From Massilia sp. CF038 (GTDB lineage Bacteria; Pseudomonadota; Gammaproteobacteria; Burkholderiales; Burkholderiaceae_D): a stretch of 64,000 nt of DNA. The notes under the pieces were generated by a model. It searched no databases and had not been told where the DNA came from. It saw only the letters and a list, made by a program, of their open reading frames with translations. The stretch lies in contig NZ_FQWU01000001.1 of the NCBI RefSeq assembly GCF_900129765.1, positions 868,001-932,000 of the forward strand, written 5' to 3'. Positions 49,982 to 59,015 of the stretch are shown piece by piece. Made by a program: the position numbers and the translations under genes. Position 1 is the first letter of the stretch. Every line of letters starts with the position of its first letter.

Positions 49982-51103
49982 ATGTTTACGCGTTTAGGTC
50001 CTACTGTTATCTCCCTTTGCCTCGCCGCCGGCTGGGCCGCTGCTTCGCCACCCTACGCGGAATACCGCGTCACGGTGATGGGCCCGGCCAATAGCGCCGC
50101 CACCGATATCAACAACGCCGGTGTGGTCGTCGGTCGCTACCCGTTCAGTCCAACATCCGAACACGCTTTCCTGAACCGCGGCGCCGGCCTGGTGGACCTG
50201 GGCAAGCGCACCACCGGCGTCGTGGCCATCAATGACAAAGGGCAGGTGCTTGGTCACTGGACCGATGCTGGCGGCATCCAGCGCGGCTTCATCTACGAGC
50301 GGGGAACATGGCGCGATATCGGGTCCATTCCCGGCCGCTACAGCAGTTACACGGACATCAACAACGCCGGCTACGTGACCGCATTCGGCGCGATCCGGGA
50401 TTCGTTCGAAGGACCGCACAGCTTTTTGCGGGCGCCCGACGGCACCTTCCGCGACATTGGCTCGCTGCTATTCGACAACCCGATCACCACTGCCATCAGG
50501 CTCAACAAACACAATCAGATCACCGGCGCGTCCGGACCCTTGGTATTTCCTGATCAGCCGCTGCGAGCTTACGTTTGGGGCAAGGGTGTGATGCGCGACC
50601 TGGGCGGCTTTGGAACAGAACCCAATTCCGGCATGGCGATCAACGATTGCGGGCAAGTCACGGGCTTCGTGTCGCGCCTGGAGTTCTTGCACGACGAAAC
50701 AGCTTTCCTATACAGCAATGGCCGCTTGATCGACCTTGATACGCGTCCGAATTCCGAATATCGATTCAGTGGTGGCACCGGGATCAACAACCATGGTCAC
50801 GTGGTTGGCTACAGCAATCATCTATCGGGCTTCGTCTATCGCGGCCGCAAGATGGAGAGTTTGAACGCGTTGATTGATCCCAAGCTCGGTTGGGACATTG
50901 GCTATCCGGTTTCCATCAATGATGCCGGCCAGATTGCCGCCAGTGCAGATCGCGGTGGGGTGCGCTACGCCGTTCGGCTGGACTTGCTGCGCCCACTGGA
51001 CCTGCGTGTGCCGGATGAGGCAAGGCAAGCCACGCTGCCGGAAGATGCGGACGAGTCAGACGATACACATGCCAACGAGCTTGTGCAGCCAGTACTACAG
51101 TGA
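49982..51103 (+). CDS. Exported HAF-repeat protein
   Basis: The 373-residue protein has a signal peptide (MFTRLGPTVISLCLAAGWAA) followed by about six or seven HAF repeats (AATDINNAGVVVGRY, VAINDKGQVLGHW, YTDINNAGYVTAF, AINDCGQVTGF, GINNHGHVVGY, SINDAGQIAAS). These build a beta-propeller-like extracellular protein. The role of HAF proteins is not known. The C-terminal ~35 residues are acidic and non-repetitive. It is monocistronic, ahead of tRNA-Ala on the opposite strand. Confidence 0.85.
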   Translation: MFTRLGPTVISLCLAAGWAAASPPYAEYRVTVMGPANSAATDINNAGVVVGRYPFSPTSEHAFLNRGAGLVDLGKRTTGVVAINDKGQVLGHWTDAGGIQRGFIYERGTWRDIGSIPGRYSSYTDINNAGYVTAFGAIRDSFEGPHSFLRAPDGTFRDIGSLLFDNPITTAIRLNKHNQITGASGPLVFPDQPLRAYVWGKGVMRDLGGFGTEPNSGMAINDCGQVTGFVSRLEFLHDETAFLYSNGRLIDLDTRPNSEYRFSGGTGINNHGHVVGYSNHLSGFVYRGRKMESLNALIDPKLGWDIGYPVSINDAGQIAASADRGGVRYAVRLDLLRPLDLRVPDEARQATLPEDADESDDTHANELVQPVLQ

Positions 51104-51171
51104 ACTTGTGGAATTTCTACATGCGGGACCGAGACATTGCATCGTCGGTCTTGATTGAATTGCCGAAGATG

Positions 51172-51247
<76 letters not shown>

Positions 51248-51263
51248 CCGTCCGGCGAGCAGA

Positions 51264-51269
51264 ATTATA
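51264..51269 (-). promoter_or_regulatory. -10 element of tRNA-Ala
   Basis: A perfect TATAAT on the minus strand lies 16 bases before the tRNA 5' end. No strong -35 was found. Confidence 0.45.
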
Positions 51270-51305
51270 GTGCACACTTGGCGGATTGTGGAACAAGAAT
51301 TTTTG

Positions 51306-52205
51306 TTAATCGTGCCAAACCGGTTTCTGGAACTGTTCGACCAGAAAATCGATCATATAACGCAGCTTGTGCGGTAGCTGACGGCGCGATGCATAGACGG
51401 CGAAGATATCCAGGTCGGCCACCCTGAAGGCGGGCAGGATGGGCTTGAGGCGCTTGCTGCGCAGCCCCTCGTGCAGAAGGAACGCAGGCTGCAAGATGAT
51501 GCCCTGGTGTTGCAGGGCTGCGGCAACACAGGTTTCGCCATTGTTGGCATGCAGGCGCGGCTGCGTCTTGACCACCACCTGGCCGTCGGGGCCGGTGAAG
51601 GTCCAGTCATCGCCGCCGGAGAAGTAGCTATACGAAATCACGTCATGCGTGCGCAGATCGTGCGGATGCTGCGGCACGCCACGGCGGCGCAAGTACGCGG
51701 GCGAGGCGCATGCGATCAAGGCAGTCGAGGCAAGTTTGCGGGCGATGAGCGTGGGATGGGGCGTGGCCGCAATCCGGATCGCCAGGTCCAGGCCATCTTC
51801 CACCAAATCCACTGTTCTGTCGGTAAGAGCCAGGTCCAGCGTGACCTTGGGATGCTGATCGAGAAATTGTCCCCACAATGGCGCCAGATGCATGATGCCG
51901 AAGGTAAGCGGGGCGCTGATGCGCAACTGGCCTGCTGCCTCGGCACTGCGCGAGCTGAGCTCGTTCTCGGCTTCCTCGAGCGCATGCAGCAAGTCCGTGC
52001 AGCGCAGATAGAAGGATTGTCCTTCGTCCGTCATGGACAGCTTGCGGGTGGTGCGGTTCAGGAGGCGCACGCCAAGGCGCTGCTCAAGGTCGGCAACGTG
52101 GCGCGAGATGGCCGCTTTTGACGTGGCAAGCTGCGCGGCGGCGCGCACGAAACTGCCCGTGCCAACCACCGCCACAAACGACTGCATTTCCTGGAATTTG
52201 TTCAT
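51306..52205 (-). CDS. LysR-family transcriptional regulator
   Basis: The 299-residue protein has the LysR N-terminal winged HTH (MQSFVAVVGTGSFVRAAAQL, then TSKAAISRHVADLEQRLGV, residues about 5-65) and a periplasmic-binding-like effector domain (GQLRISAPLTFGIMHLAPLW onward). The start at 52205 (MNKFQEM) fits the family; the longer frame does not. It is divergent from the dioxygenase-DoxX pair and probably controls it and itself via the GAGATAAATTGTCTC site in the gap. Confidence 0.92.
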   Translation of the reverse strand: MNKFQEMQSFVAVVGTGSFVRAAAQLATSKAAISRHVADLEQRLGVRLLNRTTRKLSMTDEGQSFYLRCTDLLHALEEAENELSSRSAEAAGQLRISAPLTFGIMHLAPLWGQFLDQHPKVTLDLALTDRTVDLVEDGLDLAIRIAATPHPTLIARKLASTALIACASPAYLRRRGVPQHPHDLRTHDVISYSYFSGGDDWTFTGPDGQVVVKTQPRLHANNGETCVAAALQHQGIILQPAFLLHEGLRSKRLKPILPAFRVADLDIFAVYASRRQLPHKLRYMIDFLVEQFQKPVWHD

Positions 52206-52233
52206 TGTCTCGAAAAGTGAGATAAATTGTCTC
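52206..52233. promoter_or_regulatory. Inverted-repeat operator between LysR and the dioxygenase gene
   Basis: GAGATAAATTGTCTC (52219-52233) is a near-perfect palindrome centred on an A. A further TGTCTC half-site abuts the LysR start (52206-52211). Placement beside the start suggests autorepression. Confidence 0.45.
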
Positions 52234-52322
52234 GCGACTGCATGTTTATCATGAATATTGAAACAAGTATAGTCGATGCATTGCCCGCCCGCCGGGCTGC
52301 ATTTTCTTGGAGGCAAACGCTC

Positions 52323-53135
52323 ATGCAACGCTTACCGACACTCTTTATTTCGCACGGCGCGCCGACCCTGGCGATTCGATCGACGCCGGCGCATCGCTTT
52401 TTACGTGAACTGGGCGCCGCGCTGCCCCGTCCCAAGGCCATTCTGATCGCGTCCGCACATTGGGAGTCGCTGGGCGCGCCGGCCGTCAGCCTGGCCGAGC
52501 AGCCGGAAACCATCCACGACTTTGGCGGCTTCCCCCAAGAAATGTACAGCTTGCGCTACCCAGCGCCTGGTGCGCCGGAGGTGGCGGCACGTGCGGCAGC
52601 GCTGCTGACCGGCGCCGGCATCCCTGCGAAGCAAAGTCCGAACCGCGGTCTCGACCATGGTGCCTGGGTACCGCTGCTTTTGATGTATCCTGACGCCGAC
52701 ATTCCGGTAGCGCAAATTTCCGTGATGCGCGATGGCACGCCGCAGCAGCATGAACAGGTCGGCCGGGCGCTGGCCGGTTTGCGTGACGAAGGCGTGCTGA
52801 TCATTGGATCGGGGGCGCTGACGCACAATCTGGCTGAGTGGCGTACCAATGATGTCGATGCGCTTGCGCCAGACTGGGTACGTGATTTTGAGGTGTGGAT
52901 GAAGGACAAGCTTGACGGGCAACAGCGTGACGCCGTGCTAGCCTACCGGCGACTCGCGCCGTCGGGGGCGCGCAACCACCCGAGTGAAGAGCATTTGATG
53001 CCGCTGTTCGTGGCCATGGGGGCGGCCGGGCCCGATAGCGTGGCCCGGCGTCTGCACAGCAGTTACGAGTACGGCATCCTGGCAATGGATATTTACGCAT
53101 TTTCTGATGCGGCAACAAACCCGATAACAACGTAA
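52323..53135 (+). CDS. ygiD: LigB-type extradiol dioxygenase, YgiD/4,5-DOPA dioxygenase family
   Basis: The 270-residue enzyme family opens catechol rings with a metal bound by His residues. The pattern is visible: LFISHGAPTL (His11), ILIASAHWES (His46), NRGLDHGAWVPL, IIGSGALTHNL and SEEHLMPLFVA. Bacterial YgiD acts on DOPA in vitro; the physiological substrate is unknown. The ATG at 52323 follows GGAGG. It is followed 13 bases later by doxX and divergent from a LysR gene, a common trio. Confidence 0.88.
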   Translation: MQRLPTLFISHGAPTLAIRSTPAHRFLRELGAALPRPKAILIASAHWESLGAPAVSLAEQPETIHDFGGFPQEMYSLRYPAPGAPEVAARAAALLTGAGIPAKQSPNRGLDHGAWVPLLLMYPDADIPVAQISVMRDGTPQQHEQVGRALAGLRDEGVLIIGSGALTHNLAEWRTNDVDALAPDWVRDFEVWMKDKLDGQQRDAVLAYRRLAPSGARNHPSEEHLMPLFVAMGAAGPDSVARRLHSSYEYGILAMDIYAFSDAATNPITT

Positions 53136-53148
53136 AAAAGGAAACAAG

Positions 53149-53562
53149 ATGGTCTCACTGAAAAGCAATGGCGACTCCGGCAAGCTCATTCTGCGCGCAG
53201 CCCTCGCCATCATGATTCTCTTTCATGGCGTGGCGAAAATCATCGGCGGCGCGGGCTTCATTACCGGTCTGGTCGCCAAGGCTGGCTTACCGCCGGCGCT
53301 CGGCTACCTGGTGTATGTGGGCGAGGTGGTGGCGCCGTTGCTGGTCCTGTTTGGCGTGTGGACCCGGGCCGCGGCGGCCGTCATTGCCATCAATATGCTG
53401 GTGGCGATTTTTCTGGTGCACATGCCGCAATTGTTCAAAATTTCCGGCAATGGCGGCTACGCACTGGAACTGCAAGTCATGTTCCTGGCTGCTGCCTTGA
53501 GTGTCGCCATGCTGGGCGCGGGTAAATTCAGTGTGGGCGGGTCGTCCGGCAAAATGAACTAG
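53149..53562 (+). CDS. DoxX family membrane protein
   Basis: The 137-residue, four-helix inner-membrane protein shows the DoxX pattern: ILRAALAIMILFHGVAKIIG, GFITGLVAKAGLPPALGYLV, VGEVVAPLLVLFGVWTRAAA. It is translated from AAAGGAAACAAG. DoxX-like proteins are linked with redox balance at the membrane. It shares an operon with the dioxygenase gene. Confidence 0.9.
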   Translation: MVSLKSNGDSGKLILRAALAIMILFHGVAKIIGGAGFITGLVAKAGLPPALGYLVYVGEVVAPLLVLFGVWTRAAAAVIAINMLVAIFLVHMPQLFKISGNGGYALELQVMFLAAALSVAMLGAGKFSVGGSSGKMN

Positions 53563-53618
53563 CGTCCTGCCCCGCTTCACCCAGTATCAGCGCTGACGAC
53601 TGACAAGCCAGCCCGACG

Positions 53619-53653
53619 GCCCGGATGTTCTGCAAGGACACCGGGCTGTTTTG
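53619..53653 (+). terminator. Possible terminator after doxX
   Basis: GCCCGG/CCGGGC arms with a 16-base loop that can pair further (TGTTC/GGACA), followed by TGTTTTG. A weaker T run than the others in the window. The remaining gap to 53853 shows no gene. Confidence 0.5.
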
Positions 53654-53853
53654 CATTATTTCTTGCCCGAGCGGCCCAGAGCGCCGCCTGCGAGCCCCTC
53701 TACGCTGTTTCGAGTCCGGCACGCCATTTCACCCCCCTCGTCATTGTGGCGTTTTGGCACAAGGCGGAAAAAAGCACGCTCCCGTTCGACCCGAACGCTG
53801 CAGTTCGTCCACAAATCCTAAAATTCAACTAAGATTGCAGTACAGGTGAATTT

Positions 53854-54420
53854 ATGACTCCGCAAATTCTGGCCCTCGATATCGCTGGCAATCCATTCGA
53901 TTGGATTTCTGCGCAGGACGCGATCCATTACTACGCGACCGACAAGGTTGCGTGGGAACTTGGCGACCGTGAATTCCTGTTCCGCGGTGGCGTGTCGAAT
54001 GCGGGCATCCTGTCCACTCTGACGGTCAAACCCATCATCGCCATTTCCGGCAGCGAAAGAATGACGCGCATGTTGCGCCAGGAATTGCCTCTGGGTGACG
54101 ACAACAGTTTGCTGTTCGCCCGTGACAGGCATACCTGTGCGTTTTGCGGCAATGTATTTGCGCGTCAGCATTTGTCGCGCGATCACATTCTGGCCCGCAC
54201 CCATGGGGGACGCGATACCTGGATGAACTGTGTGACTGCATGCAAGGCCTGCAATCAGGCCAAAGGGTCCAAGTTCGTGCATGACTTCCGGCCCTTGCTG
54301 TATGTGCCTTACGCGCCATGCCGGTTTGAGCATTTCATCCTCAGTGGCCGCAACGTGCTGGCTGACCAGCACGATTATTTGTCGGCCAAGCTGCCCAAGC
54401 ACTCGCGCCTGCTTGCCTGA
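53854..54420 (+). CDS. HNH endonuclease family protein
   Basis: The 188-residue protein has a central HNH domain: CAFCGNVFARQHLSRDHILA with the first CxxC and the catalytic Asp-His, then WMNCVTACKACNQAKGS with the second CxxC. The N-terminal ~85 residues match the companion region in stand-alone HNH proteins of proteobacteria. No restriction or phage genes are adjacent, so its target is unknown; it is probably a housekeeping single-gene nuclease. Confidence 0.9.
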   Translation: MTPQILALDIAGNPFDWISAQDAIHYYATDKVAWELGDREFLFRGGVSNAGILSTLTVKPIIAISGSERMTRMLRQELPLGDDNSLLFARDRHTCAFCGNVFARQHLSRDHILARTHGGRDTWMNCVTACKACNQAKGSKFVHDFRPLLYVPYAPCRFEHFILSGRNVLADQHDYLSAKLPKHSRLLA

Positions 54421-54498
54421 ACACGTCGCGTCCACGCAAGCAACCAAGCATGCGCTATCGTTGTCCTACCATTTCAATTTTCTATGAAAGGATAGGAT

Positions 54499-55260
54499 AT
54501 GACGATGCCATTTTCTGTCGGGGCCGTGCTGGCGACGGTGCTCGTTTTCGACACTGCACTGGCGCAAAGCCCGGCGGTGCCGGGGCAACCGAAAACAGCG
54601 CGGACCGGCGCGCTTGAGGCAGGCGCAAAGGTGCTCCAAACGACGACACCACTGCACCCTTTTGACATTCATCTGGTGGGATTTCATCCAATGAAGGACC
54701 GTCCGGAAATGCAGATGGAAGCCCACCACTATTGCCACCAGATGAATGAAGATTTCGCGCAGTGCATGCTGTTCGACAGCAGCGAAAAAAATGCCAGGTT
54801 GAACGGAATCGAATACATCATTTCGGAATCCTTGTTCAATACCTTGCCGGAAACGGAACGCGCTTACTGGCATCCGCACAATGGCGAAATCCTCGGCGGC
54901 CAATTGGTCGCGCCTGGCATTCCCGCCGCCGCCGAAAAGGCGCTGATGCGCGCAAAAATGAACAGCTATGGCAAGACCTGGCATGTCTGGCACACCGGCC
55001 ACGAAGGCGGCGCCGCCGACCAGTTGCCGCTCGGCCCGGCCATGCTGGCATGGTCCTTCAGCCGGGACGGCGAGGCCATCCCGTCCATGGTGGAAAAACA
55101 CGACCGCAAGCTCGGTATCAGCACGGACGAAAAGCGGCGTCAACGTGCCGATCTGCGCGCGCTTGCCCATCCGCAGCAAGGTGTGGATGACTTGAAGGGC
55201 CAGTTTGCCCGGCCGACCAGGGAGATTCCTGGCGTGACGCAGAAAGGGGACGGCCGCTAG
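54499..55260 (+). CDS. Exported DUF1264 family protein
   Basis: The 253-residue protein has a signal peptide (to about ALAQS, residue 24) and the DUF1264 body: PFDIHLVGFHPMKDRPEMQM, EAHHYCHQMNEDFAQCMLFD, NARLNGIEYIISESLF, YWHPHNGEILGGQLVAPGIP. Plant relatives are oil-body-associated proteins; the bacterial role is unknown. Many conserved His residues suggest metal binding. Its stop overlaps the convergent GT9 gene by four bases. Confidence 0.85.
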   Translation: MTMPFSVGAVLATVLVFDTALAQSPAVPGQPKTARTGALEAGAKVLQTTTPLHPFDIHLVGFHPMKDRPEMQMEAHHYCHQMNEDFAQCMLFDSSEKNARLNGIEYIISESLFNTLPETERAYWHPHNGEILGGQLVAPGIPAAAEKALMRAKMNSYGKTWHVWHTGHEGGAADQLPLGPAMLAWSFSRDGEAIPSMVEKHDRKLGISTDEKRRQRADLRALAHPQQGVDDLKGQFARPTREIPGVTQKGDGR

Positions 55261-56348
55261 ACCATATGCTGCTCCGCAACTTGCCTGGGGGCGAGCGCAC
55301 AGATCGCCTCGATGACATCGGCTGGCGCCAGTTTGGCCAGACAGTTATTGTGGCCTTCCGGGCAAATGCTTTTGTAGCAGAACTTGCAGGGCACATCGTG
55401 GAACAGGAGGCGGCTGTCGACCTGCCAGGGTGTGTGCTGCGGATTCGTCAGCGCATATAAAGTGACCAGCGGCGTGCCGATGGCTGCTGCCATGTGGGCC
55501 GGTCCGGTATTGTTGGAGACCACCACGCTGGCAAGGCGAATCGCCGCGCCCAGCTGCCCCAGGTTCAACTGGCCCGCCAGGGAATAAATCGGAGCACGGC
55601 ACAGCTCGCGTATTTCGTCGATGAGCTCGCGATCGTGTTGTTCGCCCGTCAGAATGATGGTGTAGCCGCCCTGTTGCCACAAACCGGCAATCACCTCGGC
55701 CCACAACTTGACCGGGTAGCGACGCGAGGGTGCGCTTGCGCCAGGATGCATGAGAACAATTTTTTGCTGCGGCCCGATGCCATGCTCGGCGAAGTGGTGA
55801 CGCACGCGCAGCAAGTCTTCGTCTGGCACATGGAACGACAGTTCAAAGCTGGCCGGCTGCCAGCCGATACCAGCAACCAGGTCGAGCTGTCGGCGCACTT
55901 CGTGGCGCACCAGCTTGACCGGTTCGTGCTCCTGCACCCAGTCGGTGAGCAGCTGGTAGGGATTCTCGCGGCAATGCGCCAGGCGCAGGGGAATGCCTGC
56001 CAGATAGCACAGCATGGCTGCAGGCAAGGCGCTTTGGCTATAGGAGGTAAAAATGACAGCACCATCGAATTGCTGGGCCGCCAGTGACTGAACCATGGCT
56101 GCATCGATGAAGGGCGTGTGCGGCGAGCTGCTTTTCATCCACGGTGCCGGGTAGTGCAAGACCTCGTCGAGCTCCGGTATGTAAGGCGCGGCAGCGGCGC
56201 CGCTGCGCGAGGTCAGCAGCGAAACGCGACGCCCGGTGCCTGCTTGCTTGATGGCGCGGATGGCCGGGGTGCACATGAGCACGTCGCCAAGCGAATCGAG
56301 GCGCACGCACAGTACATTTCTGGCTTGCTGCCAGTCGGGCAGGTTCAT
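55257..56348 (-). CDS. Glycosyltransferase family 9 (heptosyltransferase-like)
   Basis: The 363-residue enzyme has the GT9 pattern: VLCVRLDSLGDVLMCTPAIR at the start, MHPGASAPSRRYPVKLWAEV, and VVSNNTGPAHMAAAIGTPLV in the donor site. A late cysteine-rich segment (CKFCYKSICPEGHNNCL) is typical of the clade. GT9 enzymes transfer heptose to LPS core. The start at 56348 is chosen by homology. It overlaps the HAD phosphatase gene by four bases and sits in a sugar-phosphate/glycosyltransferase cluster. Confidence 0.88.
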   Translation of the reverse strand: MNLPDWQQARNVLCVRLDSLGDVLMCTPAIRAIKQAGTGRRVSLLTSRSGAAAAPYIPELDEVLHYPAPWMKSSSPHTPFIDAAMVQSLAAQQFDGAVIFTSYSQSALPAAMLCYLAGIPLRLAHCRENPYQLLTDWVQEHEPVKLVRHEVRRQLDLVAGIGWQPASFELSFHVPDEDLLRVRHHFAEHGIGPQQKIVLMHPGASAPSRRYPVKLWAEVIAGLWQQGGYTIILTGEQHDRELIDEIRELCRAPIYSLAGQLNLGQLGAAIRLASVVVSNNTGPAHMAAAIGTPLVTLYALTNPQHTPWQVDSRLLFHDVPCKFCYKSICPEGHNNCLAKLAPADVIEAICALAPRQVAEQHMV

Positions 56349-56917
56349 CTTGCGGCTCCTTCGCCGCCGGCGACGATGACGGCGGCAGAGTAAATGTCCG
56401 GGGCAACCCGGGTGGGAAGGCGGTAGTGGCCCAGACGCCACTCGTTTTCGTTGCCGCAATCGACCAGGACCGTGCGGCAGCCGGCCCGGTTGCCGGCCTC
56501 GACGTCGTTGAGGATATCGCCCAGCATCCAGGATGCGCTCAGGTCGATGTCGTGTTCGCGCGCTGCACGTACCAGCATCCCTGGCATGGGCTTGCGGCAC
56601 AGGCAATCGACGCCGTAGCCGCCGACCTTGCCGTCAGGGTGATGCGGGCAATAGTAAAAGCCGTCAAGGCTGAGCCGCTCACGAAACAGCAGATCGGTCA
56701 GGCGGTGCTGGACAATGAGCAGATCGGCCTCGGTCAGCTTGCCAAGTGCCACGCCGGCTTGATTGGTGACCACAAACAGGCGGTAATCCAGCCGCGACAG
56801 CAGGCGCAATGCGGCACCGGCGCCGGCACACAGGGTCATGCGGCGTGGATCGGCGTTGTAGGGCAGGTCATCGATCAAGGTGCCGTCCTTGTCGAGAAAA
56901 ATTGCCTTGATGCTCAT
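56345..56917 (-). CDS. HAD-IIIA phosphatase, GmhB-like
   Basis: The 190-residue protein has the HAD motif FLDKDGTLIDD, VVTNQAGVALGK, a CxHx-type zinc loop (YYCPHHPDGK, then CLCRKPMPGML) and MLGDILNDVEAGNRAG. This layout is that of histidinol/heptose-bisphosphate phosphatases such as GmhB, which makes heptose 1-phosphate for LPS. Overlap with GT9 and the SDR gene supports a role in nucleotide-sugar supply. Confidence 0.87.
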   Translation of the reverse strand: MSIKAIFLDKDGTLIDDLPYNADPRRMTLCAGAGAALRLLSRLDYRLFVVTNQAGVALGKLTEADLLIVQHRLTDLLFRERLSLDGFYYCPHHPDGKVGGYGVDCLCRKPMPGMLVRAAREHDIDLSASWMLGDILNDVEAGNRAGCRTVLVDCGNENEWRLGHYRLPTRVAPDIYSAAVIVAGGEGAAR

Positions 56918-57672
56918 GGCCAGGAGGTCTCGGCCATGGGCAGGACGGTCAGCTCGGCAACCACGCTTTCAGCCGGCAACAGCAGCAGGGAACGGATGGC
57001 CTGCGCCACGTGCAAGGGGTCTTGCAAGGTAGCCGCATCGATGTCGGGAAACCGGTCAAGCAGGAAAGGCGTGCGCATACCCCCGGCGATCACGGCAGTG
57101 ACCTTGATATTGTAGGGGCGCAACTCGGCATGCAGCGCGTGCGACAAGCCCAGTAGTCCCCATTTGCTGGCGTGATAGGCGCTGGCGTTGGGCCAGGCCC
57201 GTTTGGCAGCCGTGGAGGCAATGTTGATGATGTGGCCGCCGCCAGCGTGCTGCATCCAGGCGGCTGCATGCTTGGCCAAAAAGAAGGGGCCGTTCAGGTT
57301 GGTGTCAATCACGCGCAGCCATTGCGCCGCGCTCAGTTCTTCGATCGGCAAGGTTTTGTCGGTACCGGCGTTGTTGATCAGTACGTCCAGGCGCCCCATG
57401 TTGTCGAGCGCGTCGCTGAACGCACGTGTGGTGCCGGCCGGGTCGCCCACATCGAGCCCGATCGGACAAGCCCGCACCCCATGCGCACGCAACTTGTTGG
57501 CCAGCTTGCTCGCCTGCACATGGTTGATGTCGGCGACGACAATATCGGCACCGGACTCGGCCAGGGTATGGGACAGCGCTTCACCCAGCCCGCTGGCCGC
57601 ACCGGTAATGAAGACCACTTTGCCCGCCATGGAAGCCGGGTTGTTCTTGACAGACATGAGAGCTCCGTTCAT
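56914..57672 (-). CDS. Short-chain dehydrogenase/reductase
   Basis: The 252-residue enzyme is a classical SDR: GKVVFITGAASGLGEALSH (cofactor site), VLINNAGTDK, and the catalytic Ser-Tyr-Lys set in INIASTAAKRAWPNASAYHASKWG. VVADIN after the second strand suggests NAD(H) preference. Substrate is unknown; its place between a HAD phosphatase and a GT4 gene suggests a carbohydrate or lipid precursor. An internal start at MSVKNNPAS is possible. Confidence 0.87.
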   Translation of the reverse strand: MNGALMSVKNNPASMAGKVVFITGAASGLGEALSHTLAESGADIVVADINHVQASKLANKLRAHGVRACPIGLDVGDPAGTTRAFSDALDNMGRLDVLINNAGTDKTLPIEELSAAQWLRVIDTNLNGPFFLAKHAAAWMQHAGGGHIINIASTAAKRAWPNASAYHASKWGLLGLSHALHAELRPYNIKVTAVIAGGMRTPFLLDRFPDIDAATLQDPLHVAQAIRSLLLLPAESVVAELTVLPMAETSWP

Positions 57673-58976
57673 AGGGATAATTGGGATGGAAGTGCGGCGG
57701 TGCTGACTGCCGCTTCGTAAATGGCGGCGGCCTGGCGCGCCACCGAGCGCCAGGTGAAATGCTGAAAAGCGCGTTGCATGCCTTCGTCGCCCATGCTGCG
57801 CGACAAACCCGGGCGGGCGTGCAGTGTGGCCAGCCGATCAGCCACGGCAACAGGATCGTGCGGTGGCACCAGAAAACCGGTTTTGCCGTCGATGACAGTG
57901 CTTTTGATGCCGCCTACATCGGCACCGACCACAGGCCGGGCGCAGGCCATGGCTTCCACCGGGGTGATGCCGAAGGGCTCGTACCAGGGCGTGGTGACGA
58001 ACACGTCGGCCGCGCCATAGTAGTAACGCAACTCGGCGCGGTGTTTGCGGCCGGCGAACTGGACGTGATCGCCCATGCCCAGCTGGCGCGCCAGATCGCG
58101 CAGGCGGGCCATTTCGGGCGTGTCGTTGTGGTCGGCCGCGCTCGCCTCGCCGCCGACGACCAGCAGCAGCGCGTCGACGCCATGGCGGCGCCGCAGCAGG
58201 GCGAGCGCCTCGATCACGGTGTCGATCCCTTTACGCGGCACAATGCGTCCCAGTTGCAGGACGATAAATTTGCCAGGTGGCAGGCCGAGCTTCTGGCGCG
58301 CCAGACGCAAGGGAACCGGCCACAGCTCCTGCGGATCGAAGCCACAGGGGGCGACGTCGATACGGGCAGGCGCGGCACCATACAGCTGTTCCATGTCCTG
58401 GCGGTCTTGCGGGCATTCGGCAATGATGCGGTCGGCATCGCGCATGAGGCTGCTCTCGATGCGGACCCGATCTTGTGGAAAGGTATCGGCCGCGCCTTGT
58501 GCCTGGCGCCGCACCTGGCCCAGCGCGTGAAATGTAATCACGAAGGGAATGCCCAGGTTGCGCTTGAGCTGTTGCGCCACCACACCAGACATGAAGAAGT
58601 TGGCATGTACCACGTCGTAGGGAAAAGGCTGGCGCCGGGCAAAGCGCGTCATGAAGCGGGCGAACGGCTCCATATAAGGCAGCATGGCTTCTTTGGGGAT
58701 GTAATGGGCGGGCCCGGCAGGCACGTGGATCACGCGCACGTTGTCGCGCCAATGGACAACTTGCTTGTGTGTAAAGTCGTCGCGCCGCGTGAAAATATCG
58801 ACCACATGACCGGCCAGCCCCAGTTCGCGCCCGAGATGGGCCACGTAGACGTTCTGGCCACCGCTGTCGACGCTGCCCGGCGCGGCCAGCGGCGACGCAT
58901 GGTCGCTGATGATGGCAATGCGTCTGCCGGACGCGCCCGTGGCATACCCGTCCGCAAGCTTTTCATCTAGTAACAT
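57669..58976 (-). CDS. Glycosyltransferase family 4
   Basis: The 435-residue GT-B enzyme starts its fold at RRIAIISDHASPLAAPGSVD with the GGQNVYVAHLGRELG segment of sucrose-synthase-like GT4 enzymes. The donor-binding end has LQLGRIVPRKGIDTVIEAL and the EX7E motif in WYEPFGITPVEAMACARPVV. It overlaps the SDR gene by four bases. Acceptor and donor sugars cannot be read. Confidence 0.9.
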   Translation of the reverse strand: MLLDEKLADGYATGASGRRIAIISDHASPLAAPGSVDSGGQNVYVAHLGRELGLAGHVVDIFTRRDDFTHKQVVHWRDNVRVIHVPAGPAHYIPKEAMLPYMEPFARFMTRFARRQPFPYDVVHANFFMSGVVAQQLKRNLGIPFVITFHALGQVRRQAQGAADTFPQDRVRIESSLMRDADRIIAECPQDRQDMEQLYGAAPARIDVAPCGFDPQELWPVPLRLARQKLGLPPGKFIVLQLGRIVPRKGIDTVIEALALLRRRHGVDALLLVVGGEASAADHNDTPEMARLRDLARQLGMGDHVQFAGRKHRAELRYYYGAADVFVTTPWYEPFGITPVEAMACARPVVGADVGGIKSTVIDGKTGFLVPPHDPVAVADRLATLHARPGLSRSMGDEGMQRAFQHFTWRSVARQAAAIYEAAVSTAALPSQLSL

Positions 58977-59015
58977 GCCCGCTCCTTGAAGGTTGTGGTT
59001 GTCCGATCGCGGCGC